Assembly (NCBI RefSeq): GCF_000250655.1
Contig: NC_016935.1
Span: 8,645,501-8,709,500 of the forward strand
Length of the DNA stretch: 64,000 nucleotides
Reading direction: 5' to 3'
Source: Paenibacillus mucilaginosus 3016
Lineage (GTDB): Bacteria > Bacillota > Bacilli > Paenibacillales > NBRC-103111
Under the pieces are notes generated by a model that was not told the DNA's origin, did no database searches, and saw only the letters and a list, made by a program, of their open reading frames with translations. Shown here piece after piece: positions 42,554 to 52,209 of this stretch (positions are counted from its first letter, which is position 1; each line of letters starts with the position of its first letter). Position numbers and translations under genes: made by a program.

Positions 42554-43312
42554 ATGCCGCTTACAATCCAACATATCCGTAACGCCACGTCGCTGATCAC
42601 CCTGAACGGGAAAGTGATTCTTGTCGACCCTATGCTGAGTGCTGCCGGGGAGCTTCCCCCTGTTCCTTTTACAAGAAGCTTACGACGCAATCCCATCACG
42701 CCTCTTCCCGTCCCTTTATCCGCTTTTGAGAAGATTGATGCCATTCTTCTGACGCATGTCCACTTTGACCACTTCGATCAAACGGCCAAGAACGTGCTGC
42801 CCAAGGATATCCCCCTGTTCTGCCAGCCAGCCGACCGCAAACAAGCGGAGTCCTGCGGCTTCCGCAGCGTTCACCCTATTGAAGATGCTCAGGAGTGGTG
42901 CGGAATCAACTTCAAGCGGATCCGCGGCCAGCATGCGAAGGGGATCGTGTCCAAGCTGCTCGGCCCCGTATCCGGGTTCATCCTCAGCACACCGGGCGAA
43001 GGCTCCCTGTACATCGTGGGGGACTGCATCCTGACGGAGGAGATCCGCCGGACTGTCGAACAGTACCGGCCTGACGTTTGTCTCGTCAATGCCCCCCGGG
43101 CCCAGATGCTGCTCGGATCCATTATCACCATGACCCCGCAGGATATCGTGAAGATCCTGGAGCTGTCCCCGGCCTCCCGCATTGTAGCCGTCCATATGGA
43201 AGCCATAAGTCATTGCACGTTAACGAGAAAAGATTTGTCCCGGTACCTCGAAGCCCATCATGCAGCCGAATCGGTAATGATTCCCGAAGACGGCGAATTC
43301 CTGTATTTCTGA
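42554..43312 (+). CDS. Metallo-beta-lactamase-fold hydrolase (252 aa)
   Basis: The metal motif THVHFDHFD (HxHxDH, about 66-74), IRGQHAKG and the Asp in YIVGDCILTEE, with a C-terminal VAVHMEAISH. This belongs to the UlaG-like branch of the superfamily; substrate unknown. GGGAGG lies 9 nt before the ATG at 42554. Probably repressed by the divergent TetR regulator. Confidence 0.85.
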   Translation: MPLTIQHIRNATSLITLNGKVILVDPMLSAAGELPPVPFTRSLRRNPITPLPVPLSAFEKIDAILLTHVHFDHFDQTAKNVLPKDIPLFCQPADRKQAESCGFRSVHPIEDAQEWCGINFKRIRGQHAKGIVSKLLGPVSGFILSTPGEGSLYIVGDCILTEEIRRTVEQYRPDVCLVNAPRAQMLLGSIITMTPQDIVKILELSPASRIVAVHMEAISHCTLTRKDLSRYLEAHHAAESVMIPEDGEFLYF

Positions 43313-43415
43313 CGGAGCTTCGCCGGTCTCTTTGTCAAGATGCCGTTCCCTTTAGCCCGCTGTTACATACCTTAGGGTATACAGATTACGTCAATCGGGT
43401 AAGGGGAGCCGTATC

Positions 43416-44156
43416 GTGAAAGCAAACCCTCGTTACTCTCGATCCGGGCAGGGCGTCTCCGTGATTACCTGCACGAATCGGGCAAGTTATATCGTGAACC
43501 TGTTCAGAAACTATCTGCGCCAGCGTCACCCGAAAAAGGAGCTTATCATCGTGGTCAATCACGATCGTATTCCTCTTTCGGCTTACCGGAAGCTGGCGGG
43601 CAGGCTGCGCAATATCCGGATCTACCGCGTGCCCCAGCACCGGTCTCTGGGTGCATGCCTCAACTACGCCGTGAAAAAAGCACAATACCGCTATATAGCC
43701 AAATTGGACGATGACGATTATTACGCCCCCTATTATTTGACGGACAGCCTCCGGGCCATGACTCGAACCAAGGCCGATATCGTCGGCAAACGGGCCCATT
43801 ATATGTACCTGCGCGGGTCGAAGACACTCATTCTGCGGTTCGCCCAAGATGAACACCGACCCGTTACTCGGCTGCCAGGTGCCACGCTGTTCTTCAAACG
43901 GGACGTATGGAAAAGGGTGCCCTTTCCAAACCGAAGTATCGGCGAGGACGACCTGTTTTGTGTTAGAAGCAGGAAAAAAGGGTTCAAGGTGTATTCTGCC
44001 GGGAAATACAACTTTGTCGCCGTCCGCCGCAAAAACTCGGCCAACCACACATGGATCATCAGCGATAGAACACTGCTTACCCACCATAGAAGAGTGCCCC
44101 ATGTCCGGAATTACAAACGGTTTGTACAGAGAAAGCCGAAGGCCTTCCGGCCATGA
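43416..44156 (+). CDS. Family 2 glycosyltransferase (246 aa)
   Basis: GT-A fold: VSVITCTNRASYIVNLFRNY at the start, LGACLNYAVKKA and the DxD metal/nucleotide-sugar site YIAKLDDDDYY (about 94-104), then LPGATLFFKRDVW and a C-terminal SIGEDDLF, which supplies the catalytic acid. GTG start with GGGGAG ahead. No membrane helix, so it should act in the cytoplasm. Acceptor unknown; no capsule or wall cluster around it. Confidence 0.87.
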   Translation: MKANPRYSRSGQGVSVITCTNRASYIVNLFRNYLRQRHPKKELIIVVNHDRIPLSAYRKLAGRLRNIRIYRVPQHRSLGACLNYAVKKAQYRYIAKLDDDDYYAPYYLTDSLRAMTRTKADIVGKRAHYMYLRGSKTLILRFAQDEHRPVTRLPGATLFFKRDVWKRVPFPNRSIGEDDLFCVRSRKKGFKVYSAGKYNFVAVRRKNSANHTWIISDRTLLTHHRRVPHVRNYKRFVQRKPKAFRP

Positions 44157-44305
44157 TCACGGGCAGACGGAGCAGACAGGGCAGGGGTATCGGTCCTTAC
44201 CTGCTCCTGCTGCTTGCCAGGCAGGCCCGCGCAATTCCGGTGCGGCGGTTCATCCGGCGGTTCCTCAGTCGGGGCTGGTCGGAAGTTGGTGTGCTTGTGT
44301 GATAT

Positions 44306-44352
44306 GAAAAAAGCTGCCCAAAGGGAGGATTTATCCCCTTAGAGCAGCTTTT
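44306..44352. terminator. Terminator between the GT2 and pectinase genes
   Basis: AAGCTGC ... GCAGCTT with inner AAAGGGaGGA/TATCCCCTT pairing; T-runs on both outgoing strands. Confidence 0.8.
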
Positions 44353-44392
44353 GGTCTTACATGGATGGCTTGTACTGCCGTCTCGTCATTCG

Positions 44393-47300
44393 TTACTCAG
44401 CAGATGCTTCGGACTGAAGCACACCCGCCCGTGCCTTGACGATCGCCGGTACTTTCTTCGTCTCGTCCACAGAGGTCACCAGCGTCGGCTTCCAGCTGAC
44501 AGCCTGCAGTCCGCCGTAGCTCTTCGCAATCTCTACGGCCGTGCCGTTGAGCATCGATCCCACGTCCGTGAACTGGGTGCCCTTGCTGACCTGAATGAGC
44601 GCCGCAGGCTGGGTACCCGCATCATTGACGAAGTAGTTGTTCTCCGCATAGATCTGCGACTGGTAACCTACTCCGAGCGAATAGACATAAGGATTATTCG
44701 GATGCTGGAACGATCCTTCGTAGTAGTTGTTATATACGTGCACTTGGCCATAACGCACGCGCGGAACACGCTGTCCGGTATTTTGGAAATAGTTATGGTG
44801 AAGCGTCACTCTCAGCCTGCCGGCATCGCCGGCCGCTTCATCGCTTCCGCCGATCAGCGATGTTTTGTCATGATCGTGGAAGTGGTTGTACGATACCGTC
44901 ACCAGGTCGGATGCGTTCGTGATATCCACCGTGCCGTCATGCTGCTGATACTTGCGTCCGAAATACGTATGGCTTGGATCATCCAGACCGCCGGCATCGC
45001 TGAAGACGTTGTGGTCGATCCAGACGTGCGTGGACCCTTTGACCGAGATGCTGTCATAAGCGGAGTTCCAGTTGCCGGACTCTCCATCCGTCGGGTCCCA
45101 CTGCGGGAAGTGATCGAACGTATTCTCGAACTGGATGTTGCGGATGATGACGTTGTCCACTTTGTCCAGATTCAGGCTGCCCCCGAGAATCTTCGCGTTC
45201 GACCCCGGAAGACCCACAATTGTAGTGTTCGAGCCGACCGTGACCTTAATTCGGCTGCCTTGGTTCGCCTGCGATTTGGCGCGCGCGTCCTCAAGCGGAC
45301 CGGTCGGGGTGTTCTTGCCCCATACGGCCGGGTCATACGTCTTCAGGTATGCTTCGAAATCATACGCCGGATCCTCATAGAACTCGCGGCCCACCGGATT
45401 GTTGTTATCATCCACATTCATATCGATCGTGCCTTGAACGTAAATGATCTTCGGCGTATTGCCCGCTGCCGCTTTGACAAGCTCGCTCCGATTGCTTACT
45501 ACGAAGATATTGTCCGCATTGGCTGCAGATCCGCCGGTCGTGCCTGTTGTATAAGAGGCCCAGCCGTCATTGGCCGCCAGTACCTCCCGGCCGATCTCCG
45601 TGCTGCCCGTATTCACTACGCTGATTCGCAGCGGCACGGAGATGCCTTCATACTGGAAGGTGAGCACAGCCGTCCCTTCCGGAAGACCGGAGAGGTAAGA
45701 CTTCCGGATGACATAGCCGCTGCCCGTCGCTTTATAAGCCGACTCATCGAGCACCGTCTCGCCGTTCTTCACACTCGTCAGGGTATACCCGCTGCCATTG
45801 CGTACGGTTACATAGAGATCGTTCGCTTTGCTCTTGTCGAAGCTGGCGTACGCTGCCGAGATGGCTGGTCCATACTGCACCTTCGGCATATAGACCGGTG
45901 TGGACGGATCCCAGCCGTCGAACATGGACGGAATCGTCACGCTTGCTTCCAGACCCGTAAGCTGTGTGGCCATGGTTCTTGCACTTGCATTCGCGCCCGG
46001 GCCGTAGCTGTTGTATTCGGAGAAGTAGCTCGTTTTGCAGGTGCCTGCGCACGCCGCAACCCATCCGCCCGGAAGGAACTTCTTCGAGTCGATGAGCGTA
46101 TTGACGAAGCTGACCCTCGCATAGTCCTTCCATGGACGGCCGAGGTCATACGCACCCTGCGCCGATGCGTCGTCAATGACCTGCGAATGGAGGAACAGAT
46201 ACCCTTTGTCCGTTACATTCTTCTGGGCTCCCGCCGTAATATGGCCGCCGCCGCCCGTATGGCTGACAAGCACCATTTTGACATTATCCATCACGACCGC
46301 CGGGGCTTCACCAAAAATAAAGTCGACGTCGCCTTCAATGATGCTGTTGTGGAAATACTGTCGGCCCTGACCCTTGGCGTTCAGGCCGTTGTACAGCGTA
46401 TCCTGGTAGCCCTTCAGTCTCACGGATTCAAAGACCGCCATATCGCTCTTCAGCGACAGGGCAACGGCCTGTGCCACCTGGGAGCGGGGACCGGAGCTGT
46501 TCTCGATGGTCAGGTTCGCCGCAGTGAAATAATCTGCATTGACTTCCACCGTCTGGCTCAGGAACGTGTTGCCGGTATGGCCCGGCTTGCCTGTGGTTGC
46601 GGAGGTGCCGGCATAATCGCCGTATACGATCGTCGTCACATCCATGCCCGCACCGACCAGGCTGACATAAGGCCGCGTGACCTTCAGCTTCTCGGTATAG
46701 GTTCCCGGCGCGATCGAGATGACCGTTCTCACGCTGTTATCGGCCGGAATGGCATCGACGGCGCTTTGAATGGTGTTGAATACGGTGGCTCCGTCAGCCG
46801 CCGCCTGCTTGTCCACGGTCAGTACCTTGGCCGGCAGCGCAGCAATCACGTCACTCTCCGGTCCTTCCCCCTTGGCCTTCGCCGCGGAGACCGTGTAATA
46901 ATACGTCGTGCCGTTGGTTACTGCCTTATCCTGATAGGCTGCTGTGCTGGTGACAGCAATCGTCGTATAGGTTCCGTTCGGGCTGTCCGCCCTCTTCACG
47001 TTATATGTCTTGGCTCCGGCTACCGGATTCCAGCTCAGCGTCACTTCCCCATCATTGGCCGCGGCCCTCAGTCCGGCCGGCTTCGACGGTGCCCCTGAAA
47101 TCAGGGCGGCATGCTTCACACGCAGCTGGTTGGAGATCCGGCTCTCCTGCAGATCATTGGCCGCAGTCACCACGTAGAAGTAAGTTCTGCCGGCTTCAGC
47201 CGTCGCATCGGTATAGCTTTTCTCAGTTACCGAGGCCAGCGTCGTATAAGGCCCGCCGTTCACTTCACTTCTCTGTACTTTGTAAGAAGCTGCCTTCGGG

Positions 47301-49834
47301 ACGGACGACCAGGCGAGTTCAACCCCTTTACGGGCCGCTTCGGCACTGAGCAGCGTTGGAGCCTGCAGAGGAGCTGCCGGAGATACGCCTTCAAGCAGTA
47401 CCGGCTGGCCCAATCCGCCGACATTACCTGCTGTCAGCTTATAGTAGTACTTCGTCTGGGCATTCAAGCCCATATCGAGGTAAGAAACAGCTGCGATCTT
47501 CGGCTTGCCGTTCACCAGCAGGGAGACGAACGGTCCCGCCGGGGTCGTGCTTCGCTCCAGTGTGTAGTAAGTGGCGCCCTCCACAGGGTTCCAGACCATG
47601 GTGAGCTGGCCGTCTCTTACGACGGCATGCAGTCCGGTCACCGGTGCGGATGGCGGCGGTACGTCGTTCGGGTAGGCTTCCGCCGTATTGGACGGATCGC
47701 TTTCTCCGCTGGTGTTGACGGCCGTCACTTTATAGTAAAAATACGAGTTGTTGATCAGGCCCCCAGTCGTATCCGAATAGCTGTTCGAAGGCACGCCCGC
47801 GGCCACCAAGGTATAAGGGCCCTCCTTCGATGTGCTGCGGTAGACGTTATACCCGTCTGCACCGCCCGCCGCATTCCAGTTCAGCTCGACCCGCAGATTC
47901 GCACCTTCGGCTGTCAGGCTTTGCGGCGTCGTCACTTCCTGCGTATAGGCGATCACATCGTCCACGTACGCATGGCCCGTAGAGGAGCCGGCCATCCGGA
48001 AGTTCACCGAGGCGATATCGGTTACCGGCGTCGAGAAGGCGACATTGCCGTAGTACTCGCCGTTCACGAAGAGATCCGCGGTATTCGCGCTGACATCGGC
48101 GACATACTTCACCGTATACCAGGTGTTATTGGAGATGGCAATGGGCGAAGAGTTAATGTTAAAGGAAACGGCGATCTTCTTATTGCTGTCGAGCAGCTCC
48201 AGCACGTAGGAATCCCCTACCCGTGCCGTTTGCATGAACCGCAGCTGCGCAGTGATGCCCTTCTTGCTGTCCGCGGTTACCGGAGCGAAGGCCTTGTTGA
48301 AGCCGCCTCTTCCCGCTCCGTCATTGATCCACAGCACATTCGTAGCGTTGTCTATCACGGCTGCTGAAGTGTTGCCGTAGCTGTTGGCCAGATGGCTGTT
48401 GTTGATGACGCTTGTATTGTTGGTGCTCGAGAAGGCGCTGATCACCCCGCTGCCATATGGCGTCGTGTATCCTGACGGAAGGGCTCCGAGCGGGCTGTTC
48501 TCGAACGAATCGTTGATGAGGAAGCTGCCCGGCTTGCCCGCGGTTTCCGCAGAATCCGGACCTGCCCCCGCAGCATTCACCGCGTGAACCACGTAGTAAT
48601 AAGTCGTGCCGTTGGTCAGTCCCGTGTCCGTGTAGCTTGTGCCGGTCACACCTGAGGCGACGGACGAGTAAGGGCCGCCTGAGGTGGCGCTTCGCTTTAC
48701 TTCATAAGCCGTCGCTCCCGGCACGCCGGTCCAGCTCAGTGTCACTTGGCCATCGCCAGGTGCTGACGTCACGTTCGCCGGTGCTGCCGGCAGGCCTTGT
48801 CCGAACGGAGCTGCCTGCACTTCCGCGGATGGACTGCTCTCGCCAGAAGCATTCCCTGCCGTTACGACATAATAGTATGTCGTGTTGTTGGTTACGCTGC
48901 TGTCGGTATAGCTCGCACTCGCGGCACCCGCATCTGATTGCAGCTGTGCAATCGTGCTGTATCCGCCGCCGGAGGTCTCGCTGCGCTTGACGCTGTAATA
49001 CGTGGCGTCGGTCACAGTGCCCCAGGTCAGCTGCACCTGCGCGTTACCGCTCTCCGCCTTCAAGCCGCTTGGTGCGGCCGGAATGGCTGCACTTACAGGC
49101 AGTGCCGGCGTCAGGGCCGACACATCCGTTGTCGGCGAGTTCGTGTAAGCGTTAAGCAGCGTGACGCTGTCAAATTGAGCTGTGCTTCCCGCCTTGGCAG
49201 AGGCCAGTCCCACATACGTAGTCGCTTTGACATCGGTAATCGTCTTGCCGTTGATCTGCGTCCATGTGATGGTGGTTCCGGATACCGTCCCCAGGTCGAA
49301 ATAAAACCCTCCGCCCTGCTTCCGGACTCTCATGTATTTGGGTGCGCTTTCAAAGTCATAAAGAACGTTGGTATTCGAGGCATCCTTATATCCCGAGTTG
49401 CTTGGTGCTTTAGCCGGATCGGAGGTTAATCTCGAGGAAACATAAGGCTGATATTGGCTTCCCGTACCGTAATAATTCCCGAAGAAAAAGGAGCTTCCCT
49501 TCTCCAGGCCGGTCCGTGCCATGATCCCTGCCATCGCTCCGGAGACATAGGGGTACGAAGTCAGCTTGGCCATCAGCGTAAAATCACCGGTGACCGGCGT
49601 ATACGCGTATTGGAACTGCTCCTCCACCTGATTCGGAACCCCCGTTCCGGTCGAATCGGTTATGGTGAAAATCCCAGCCGAAGCATCATACGTGCTGGTT
49701 CCATTGGACCCGTTAAAGCCGATGCTGCTCCAGCCGGTTGGAAAACTGGCCGCTTCGGTCTGCCCTGTGCCCGCCCACGGTACGTAGGTCAACAGCAGGA
49801 GCAGACAAAGCAAAATGCGAGAGGTTTTTCTCAT
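44393..49834 (-). CDS. Secreted bifunctional pectinesterase-pectate lyase with six FN3 domains (1813 aa)
   Basis: Signal peptide (RILLCLLLLLTYVPWAG). Then: a lectin-like beta domain (about 30-240); two FN3 domains (about 255-435); a second LamG-like domain (about 445-640); four FN3 domains (about 640-1000), each with the V-x-L-x-W and Y-Y-Y-x-V-x-A pattern; a CE8 pectinesterase (about 1003-1320) with GYQDTLY, DFIFGEA and LGRPW; an X2-like Ig domain (about 1328-1411); and a PL1 pectate lyase (about 1415-1790) with VWIDHNVFSD and RVPRVRYGQVHVYNNYY. The enzyme would de-esterify pectin and then cleave polygalacturonate. GGAGG before 49834 sets the start. Confidence 0.93.
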   Translation of the reverse strand: MRKTSRILLCLLLLLTYVPWAGTGQTEAASFPTGWSSIGFNGSNGTSTYDASAGIFTITDSTGTGVPNQVEEQFQYAYTPVTGDFTLMAKLTSYPYVSGAMAGIMARTGLEKGSSFFFGNYYGTGSQYQPYVSSRLTSDPAKAPSNSGYKDASNTNVLYDFESAPKYMRVRKQGGGFYFDLGTVSGTTITWTQINGKTITDVKATTYVGLASAKAGSTAQFDSVTLLNAYTNSPTTDVSALTPALPVSAAIPAAPSGLKAESGNAQVQLTWGTVTDATYYSVKRSETSGGGYSTIAQLQSDAGAASASYTDSSVTNNTTYYYVVTAGNASGESSPSAEVQAAPFGQGLPAAPANVTSAPGDGQVTLSWTGVPGATAYEVKRSATSGGPYSSVASGVTGTSYTDTGLTNGTTYYYVVHAVNAAGAGPDSAETAGKPGSFLINDSFENSPLGALPSGYTTPYGSGVISAFSSTNNTSVINNSHLANSYGNTSAAVIDNATNVLWINDGAGRGGFNKAFAPVTADSKKGITAQLRFMQTARVGDSYVLELLDSNKKIAVSFNINSSPIAISNNTWYTVKYVADVSANTADLFVNGEYYGNVAFSTPVTDIASVNFRMAGSSTGHAYVDDVIAYTQEVTTPQSLTAEGANLRVELNWNAAGGADGYNVYRSTSKEGPYTLVAAGVPSNSYSDTTGGLINNSYFYYKVTAVNTSGESDPSNTAEAYPNDVPPPSAPVTGLHAVVRDGQLTMVWNPVEGATYYTLERSTTPAGPFVSLLVNGKPKIAAVSYLDMGLNAQTKYYYKLTAGNVGGLGQPVLLEGVSPAAPLQAPTLLSAEAARKGVELAWSSVPKAASYKVQRSEVNGGPYTTLASVTEKSYTDATAEAGRTYFYVVTAANDLQESRISNQLRVKHAALISGAPSKPAGLRAAANDGEVTLSWNPVAGAKTYNVKRADSPNGTYTTIAVTSTAAYQDKAVTNGTTYYYTVSAAKAKGEGPESDVIAALPAKVLTVDKQAAADGATVFNTIQSAVDAIPADNSVRTVISIAPGTYTEKLKVTRPYVSLVGAGMDVTTIVYGDYAGTSATTGKPGHTGNTFLSQTVEVNADYFTAANLTIENSSGPRSQVAQAVALSLKSDMAVFESVRLKGYQDTLYNGLNAKGQGRQYFHNSIIEGDVDFIFGEAPAVVMDNVKMVLVSHTGGGGHITAGAQKNVTDKGYLFLHSQVIDDASAQGAYDLGRPWKDYARVSFVNTLIDSKKFLPGGWVAACAGTCKTSYFSEYNSYGPGANASARTMATQLTGLEASVTIPSMFDGWDPSTPVYMPKVQYGPAISAAYASFDKSKANDLYVTVRNGSGYTLTSVKNGETVLDESAYKATGSGYVIRKSYLSGLPEGTAVLTFQYEGISVPLRISVVNTGSTEIGREVLAANDGWASYTTGTTGGSAANADNIFVVSNRSELVKAAAGNTPKIIYVQGTIDMNVDDNNNPVGREFYEDPAYDFEAYLKTYDPAVWGKNTPTGPLEDARAKSQANQGSRIKVTVGSNTTIVGLPGSNAKILGGSLNLDKVDNVIIRNIQFENTFDHFPQWDPTDGESGNWNSAYDSISVKGSTHVWIDHNVFSDAGGLDDPSHTYFGRKYQQHDGTVDITNASDLVTVSYNHFHDHDKTSLIGGSDEAAGDAGRLRVTLHHNYFQNTGQRVPRVRYGQVHVYNNYYEGSFQHPNNPYVYSLGVGYQSQIYAENNYFVNDAGTQPAALIQVSKGTQFTDVGSMLNGTAVEIAKSYGGLQAVSWKPTLVTSVDETKKVPAIVKARAGVLQSEASAE

Positions 49835-50035
49835 CTGGTCTCTGTCCTCCATTCATGTGCTTTCCCTGCTAATTATGTGGCCTGCCTGGCGTTACCGCTA
49901 TAATCATCTCTTTTGATTCGACTCCAATTTGGATTATGGGACTATGGGGAGAAAAAGCACCGGAATTACAGTCGTATGCTGAAATCAACTTTAGAAGTCA
50001 AATTTTTAAAATAAACGTTTCAAAGACAAATAAAA

Positions 50036-50063
50036 TAAAAAAAGACACCGGAAACCCGGCGCC
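50036..50063 (-). terminator. Terminator of the GyrI-like gene
   Basis: GGCGCCGGG, TTT, CCGGTGTC and seven T on the minus strand, 10 nt after the stop. Confidence 0.8.
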
Positions 50064-50073
50064 TGGACTGGCT

Positions 50074-50556
50074 CTATTTAATGGCTATGTAAATCTGCAC
50101 TTCCATATGATCGGGGTTCCCGTTTACGGAATCGTAAAGCTCATAATCTCCGGTATAGGCTCTTTGTTCCGGTGATTCTTTATAATAGGCCCAGATCTCC
50201 CCCCAAGCTTCGGGCACTACTTCAAACACGGGTCCCCTTCTCGACGTGAATACTCTGTACTTCCCTGCCGGAATAACCGCATACTCATAACTCGGACCAG
50301 CCTGAGCTGCTTCGCCTCCGGTTTCATGACCGATTAGAGTCGTGTACGCTCCATTCACATCGCTCTCATAATCCGTGTACAAGGCGTAGATCCGATGGGG
50401 GTTGGTGACGCCCGGATTAGATGCCATACCGCTCTTAAAAAAGGCTTCCCAAAGCCCCGGCAGACGTCCGTTCGGTCCTGCCTCCTCCGCATTGGTTGTT
50501 CGGGTGCTTACCCCAATCAATTGGATTTCCGGCTGTTCCGTCGTATATGTATTCAT
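50074..50556 (-). CDS. GyrI-like effector-binding-domain protein (160 aa)
   Basis: A stand-alone AraC-type effector-binding (GyrI-like) domain: LIGVSTRTTN at the start, LYTDYESDVNGAY, and the conserved PAGKYRVFTSRRGP segment, ending HMEVQIYIAIK. Such proteins bind hydrophobic small molecules. GAGGATG precedes the ATG. It lies just downstream of a WYL-domain regulator, with an operator-like repeat between them. Confidence 0.88.
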   Translation of the reverse strand: MNTYTTEQPEIQLIGVSTRTTNAEEAGPNGRLPGLWEAFFKSGMASNPGVTNPHRIYALYTDYESDVNGAYTTLIGHETGGEAAQAGPSYEYAVIPAGKYRVFTSRRGPVFEVVPEAWGEIWAYYKESPEQRAYTGDYELYDSVNGNPDHMEVQIYIAIK

Positions 50557-50604
50557 GGGTCATCCTCTTTTCCTGAATTTGAACCTATTATATCGGGGAA
50601 AAGT

Positions 50605-50620
50605 GGACACCTATATGTCC
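50605..50620. promoter_or_regulatory. Inverted repeat before the GyrI-like gene
   Basis: GGACA-N6-TGTCC (50605-50620) sits 13 nt upstream of a TATAAT (minus strand, 50587-50592). A similar GTGGACA ... TGGAC element lies upstream of the WYL regulator (51582-51597). Confidence 0.5.
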
Positions 50621-51558
50621 AGATTCGCGTACTGCTCCATAATGTTTTGGGCCCTCCGCTTGATCTCGACAGCCGCATACACGGGCTGCTCTACCTTGAC
50701 CCCATCGCCATAGCTTAGAAGATTACCATAGAACCATTCATCCACTATGAGTTTGCCCTTTACCTGCACCCTGCCATCCTCCAGAATCGTGATGAAGTCC
50801 GGAGGATACGTATCTTCCACCCGGTAGCGCACCTTTGAATGGAAAATAAGGACCATCTCCTGCTCCTTGTCTTTGGACCACTCCGAATCCCACGCATATC
50901 GATCTACCGGTGGAGCCTCACGAAGTACGAAGGGTTCCGTCAATAACCGCAGCTCCTGGATCCGGGAAATCCGAAATACACGAAACTCCTTTTTGGACGT
51001 ACAGAACGCCTGTACATACCATAAGTACCCTTTCAATATCAGATTGTACGGCTCAATGACCCTCTCGCTCTCCGACCCGTCTCTGTTGGCATACTGAATG
51101 CTTACCCGGAGGGAGTTCTCAATAGCCTGCCTTAGCTTATTAATTTTGTCCCGCGCGGCGGCACTCTGGCCCCAAGGGTTAAAATCAAAAACCATCCCCG
51201 TTCCTCTGGATGCTCCGTCTATTCGATCCGATTTGCGAAGCAGGGTCTTCACCTTCTCGAGCAGCTGCTCCAGCATTCCGTCATCTACCGCAGAGGTAAC
51301 CCCCTTGACGGCAGCGATCAGAGCAGCGATCTCTTTCAGGGAGAGGAATTGGCGGTTGATCGTGTACTGCTCCATGATCTCAAACCCGCCCGATGTCCCC
51401 TGGTGTGCGGCAATGGGAATGCCCGACTGGCATAAGGTGTCGATATCCCGATAGATCGTCTTCGTTGAAACCTCAAAGCGATCCGCCAGCTCCTTAGCGC
51501 TGATTCGTTCGCGATTGAGCAATAGAACCGTTATCGCTAACAAGCGATCTATTTTCAT
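50611..51558 (-). CDS. YafY-type HTH/WYL-domain regulator (315 aa)
   Basis: DeoR-like HTH: LLAITVLLLNRERISAKELADRFEVSTKTIYRDIDTL (residues 5-41). A central helical part leads to a WYL domain with YNLILKGYLWYVQAFC and FRVFRISRIQELR, and a WCX tail. WYL regulators sense nucleic-acid or small-molecule signals. It has GGGAGA before the ATG. It is co-oriented with the GyrI-like gene, a common pairing. Confidence 0.9.
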   Translation of the reverse strand: MKIDRLLAITVLLLNRERISAKELADRFEVSTKTIYRDIDTLCQSGIPIAAHQGTSGGFEIMEQYTINRQFLSLKEIAALIAAVKGVTSAVDDGMLEQLLEKVKTLLRKSDRIDGASRGTGMVFDFNPWGQSAAARDKINKLRQAIENSLRVSIQYANRDGSESERVIEPYNLILKGYLWYVQAFCTSKKEFRVFRISRIQELRLLTEPFVLREAPPVDRYAWDSEWSKDKEQEMVLIFHSKVRYRVEDTYPPDFITILEDGRVQVKGKLIVDEWFYGNLLSYGDGVKVEQPVYAAVEIKRRAQNIMEQYANLDI

Positions 51559-51612
51559 GTGTTCTCTCCCGATTCTCTCTAGTGGACAGCGCTGGACTGC
51601 TATAGGAGTATT

Positions 51613-52077
51613 TTACATGACAAGCCGGTCTCCCGCATCGCCCAGCATCGCAGCCGCGATCTTCAGAAAGTCCTCCCGCCCGATCTCCACATGGCCAAAG
51701 CGGAAAGTATACCCCCAGTTTCGCTTCCCTTGGGTAAAGCTGAGTTCATCCAGCAGGCTGGAGATCTTGACTTCTCTGCATGGAAGATACCTTATATTCC
51801 GGCGAAACGGCACGAACGAGTCTGTCATACGATATTCGTAGACCCTATCGTCTGCAACCTGTCCAATCGCCGTGAAGGCCTGAAGGGATTCCCCCTTCGC
51901 CATATCCGTCCGTGGAGAGTAATAGATGAGCCAATCACCGGCACGCATCCGCCGCAAGGGCCCTGCCTTGCCGTGGCACAGCTGGGCGAAGCCCCCCTCT
52001 ACCCCACGCCGCACATGGGAAGCCGATACAACTCCAATCCAATAGCGGCTTTGTCCGTTCATGGCTTCTGGTAGCAT
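51613..52077 (-). CDS. EVE-domain protein (UPF0310 type, 154 aa)
   Basis: YWIGVVSASHVRRGVEGGFAQ, LRRMRAGDWLIYYSPRTDM and AFTAIGQVADDRVYEY are typical of the EVE branch of the PUA-like fold, which binds modified bases in nucleic acids. GGAAGG lies about 10 nt before the ATG at 52077; 52062 is a possible alternative. No restriction or other defence gene is adjacent. Confidence 0.88.
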   Translation of the reverse strand: MLPEAMNGQSRYWIGVVSASHVRRGVEGGFAQLCHGKAGPLRRMRAGDWLIYYSPRTDMAKGESLQAFTAIGQVADDRVYEYRMTDSFVPFRRNIRYLPCREVKISSLLDELSFTQGKRNWGYTFRFGHVEIGREDFLKIAAAMLGDAGDRLVM

Positions 52078-52126
52078 TGTTTAAGTCCCTTCCTTCTGGA
52101 TATTCCGTTCTCTAACTGGAATATAC

Positions 52127-52159
52127 AAAAAGACTCCTGACAGCCTTATGTCAGGAGCT
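52127..52159 (-). terminator. Terminator of the RhlE-like helicase gene
   Basis: GCTCCTGACA, short loop, TGTCAGGAGTC and five T on the minus strand. Confidence 0.88.
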
Positions 52160-52209
52160 TACTCTCTACACTATAAATTTAAAGCAAATAGGGCTCGTCT
52201 TTGTCCAGC

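Noticed and set aside
44351..47098. 915-codon plus-strand frame opposite the pectinase gene
   Set aside because: Antisense shadow of a recognised gene; Arg-rich, no domain.
49960..50030. cre-like TTGAAACGTTTATT upstream of the pectinase gene
   Set aside because: One base short of the TGNAANCG core and not clearly placed on a promoter; too weak to annotate.
51613..52077. EVE-domain gene as part of a defence island
   Set aside because: No restriction, methyltransferase or other defence genes are beside it.
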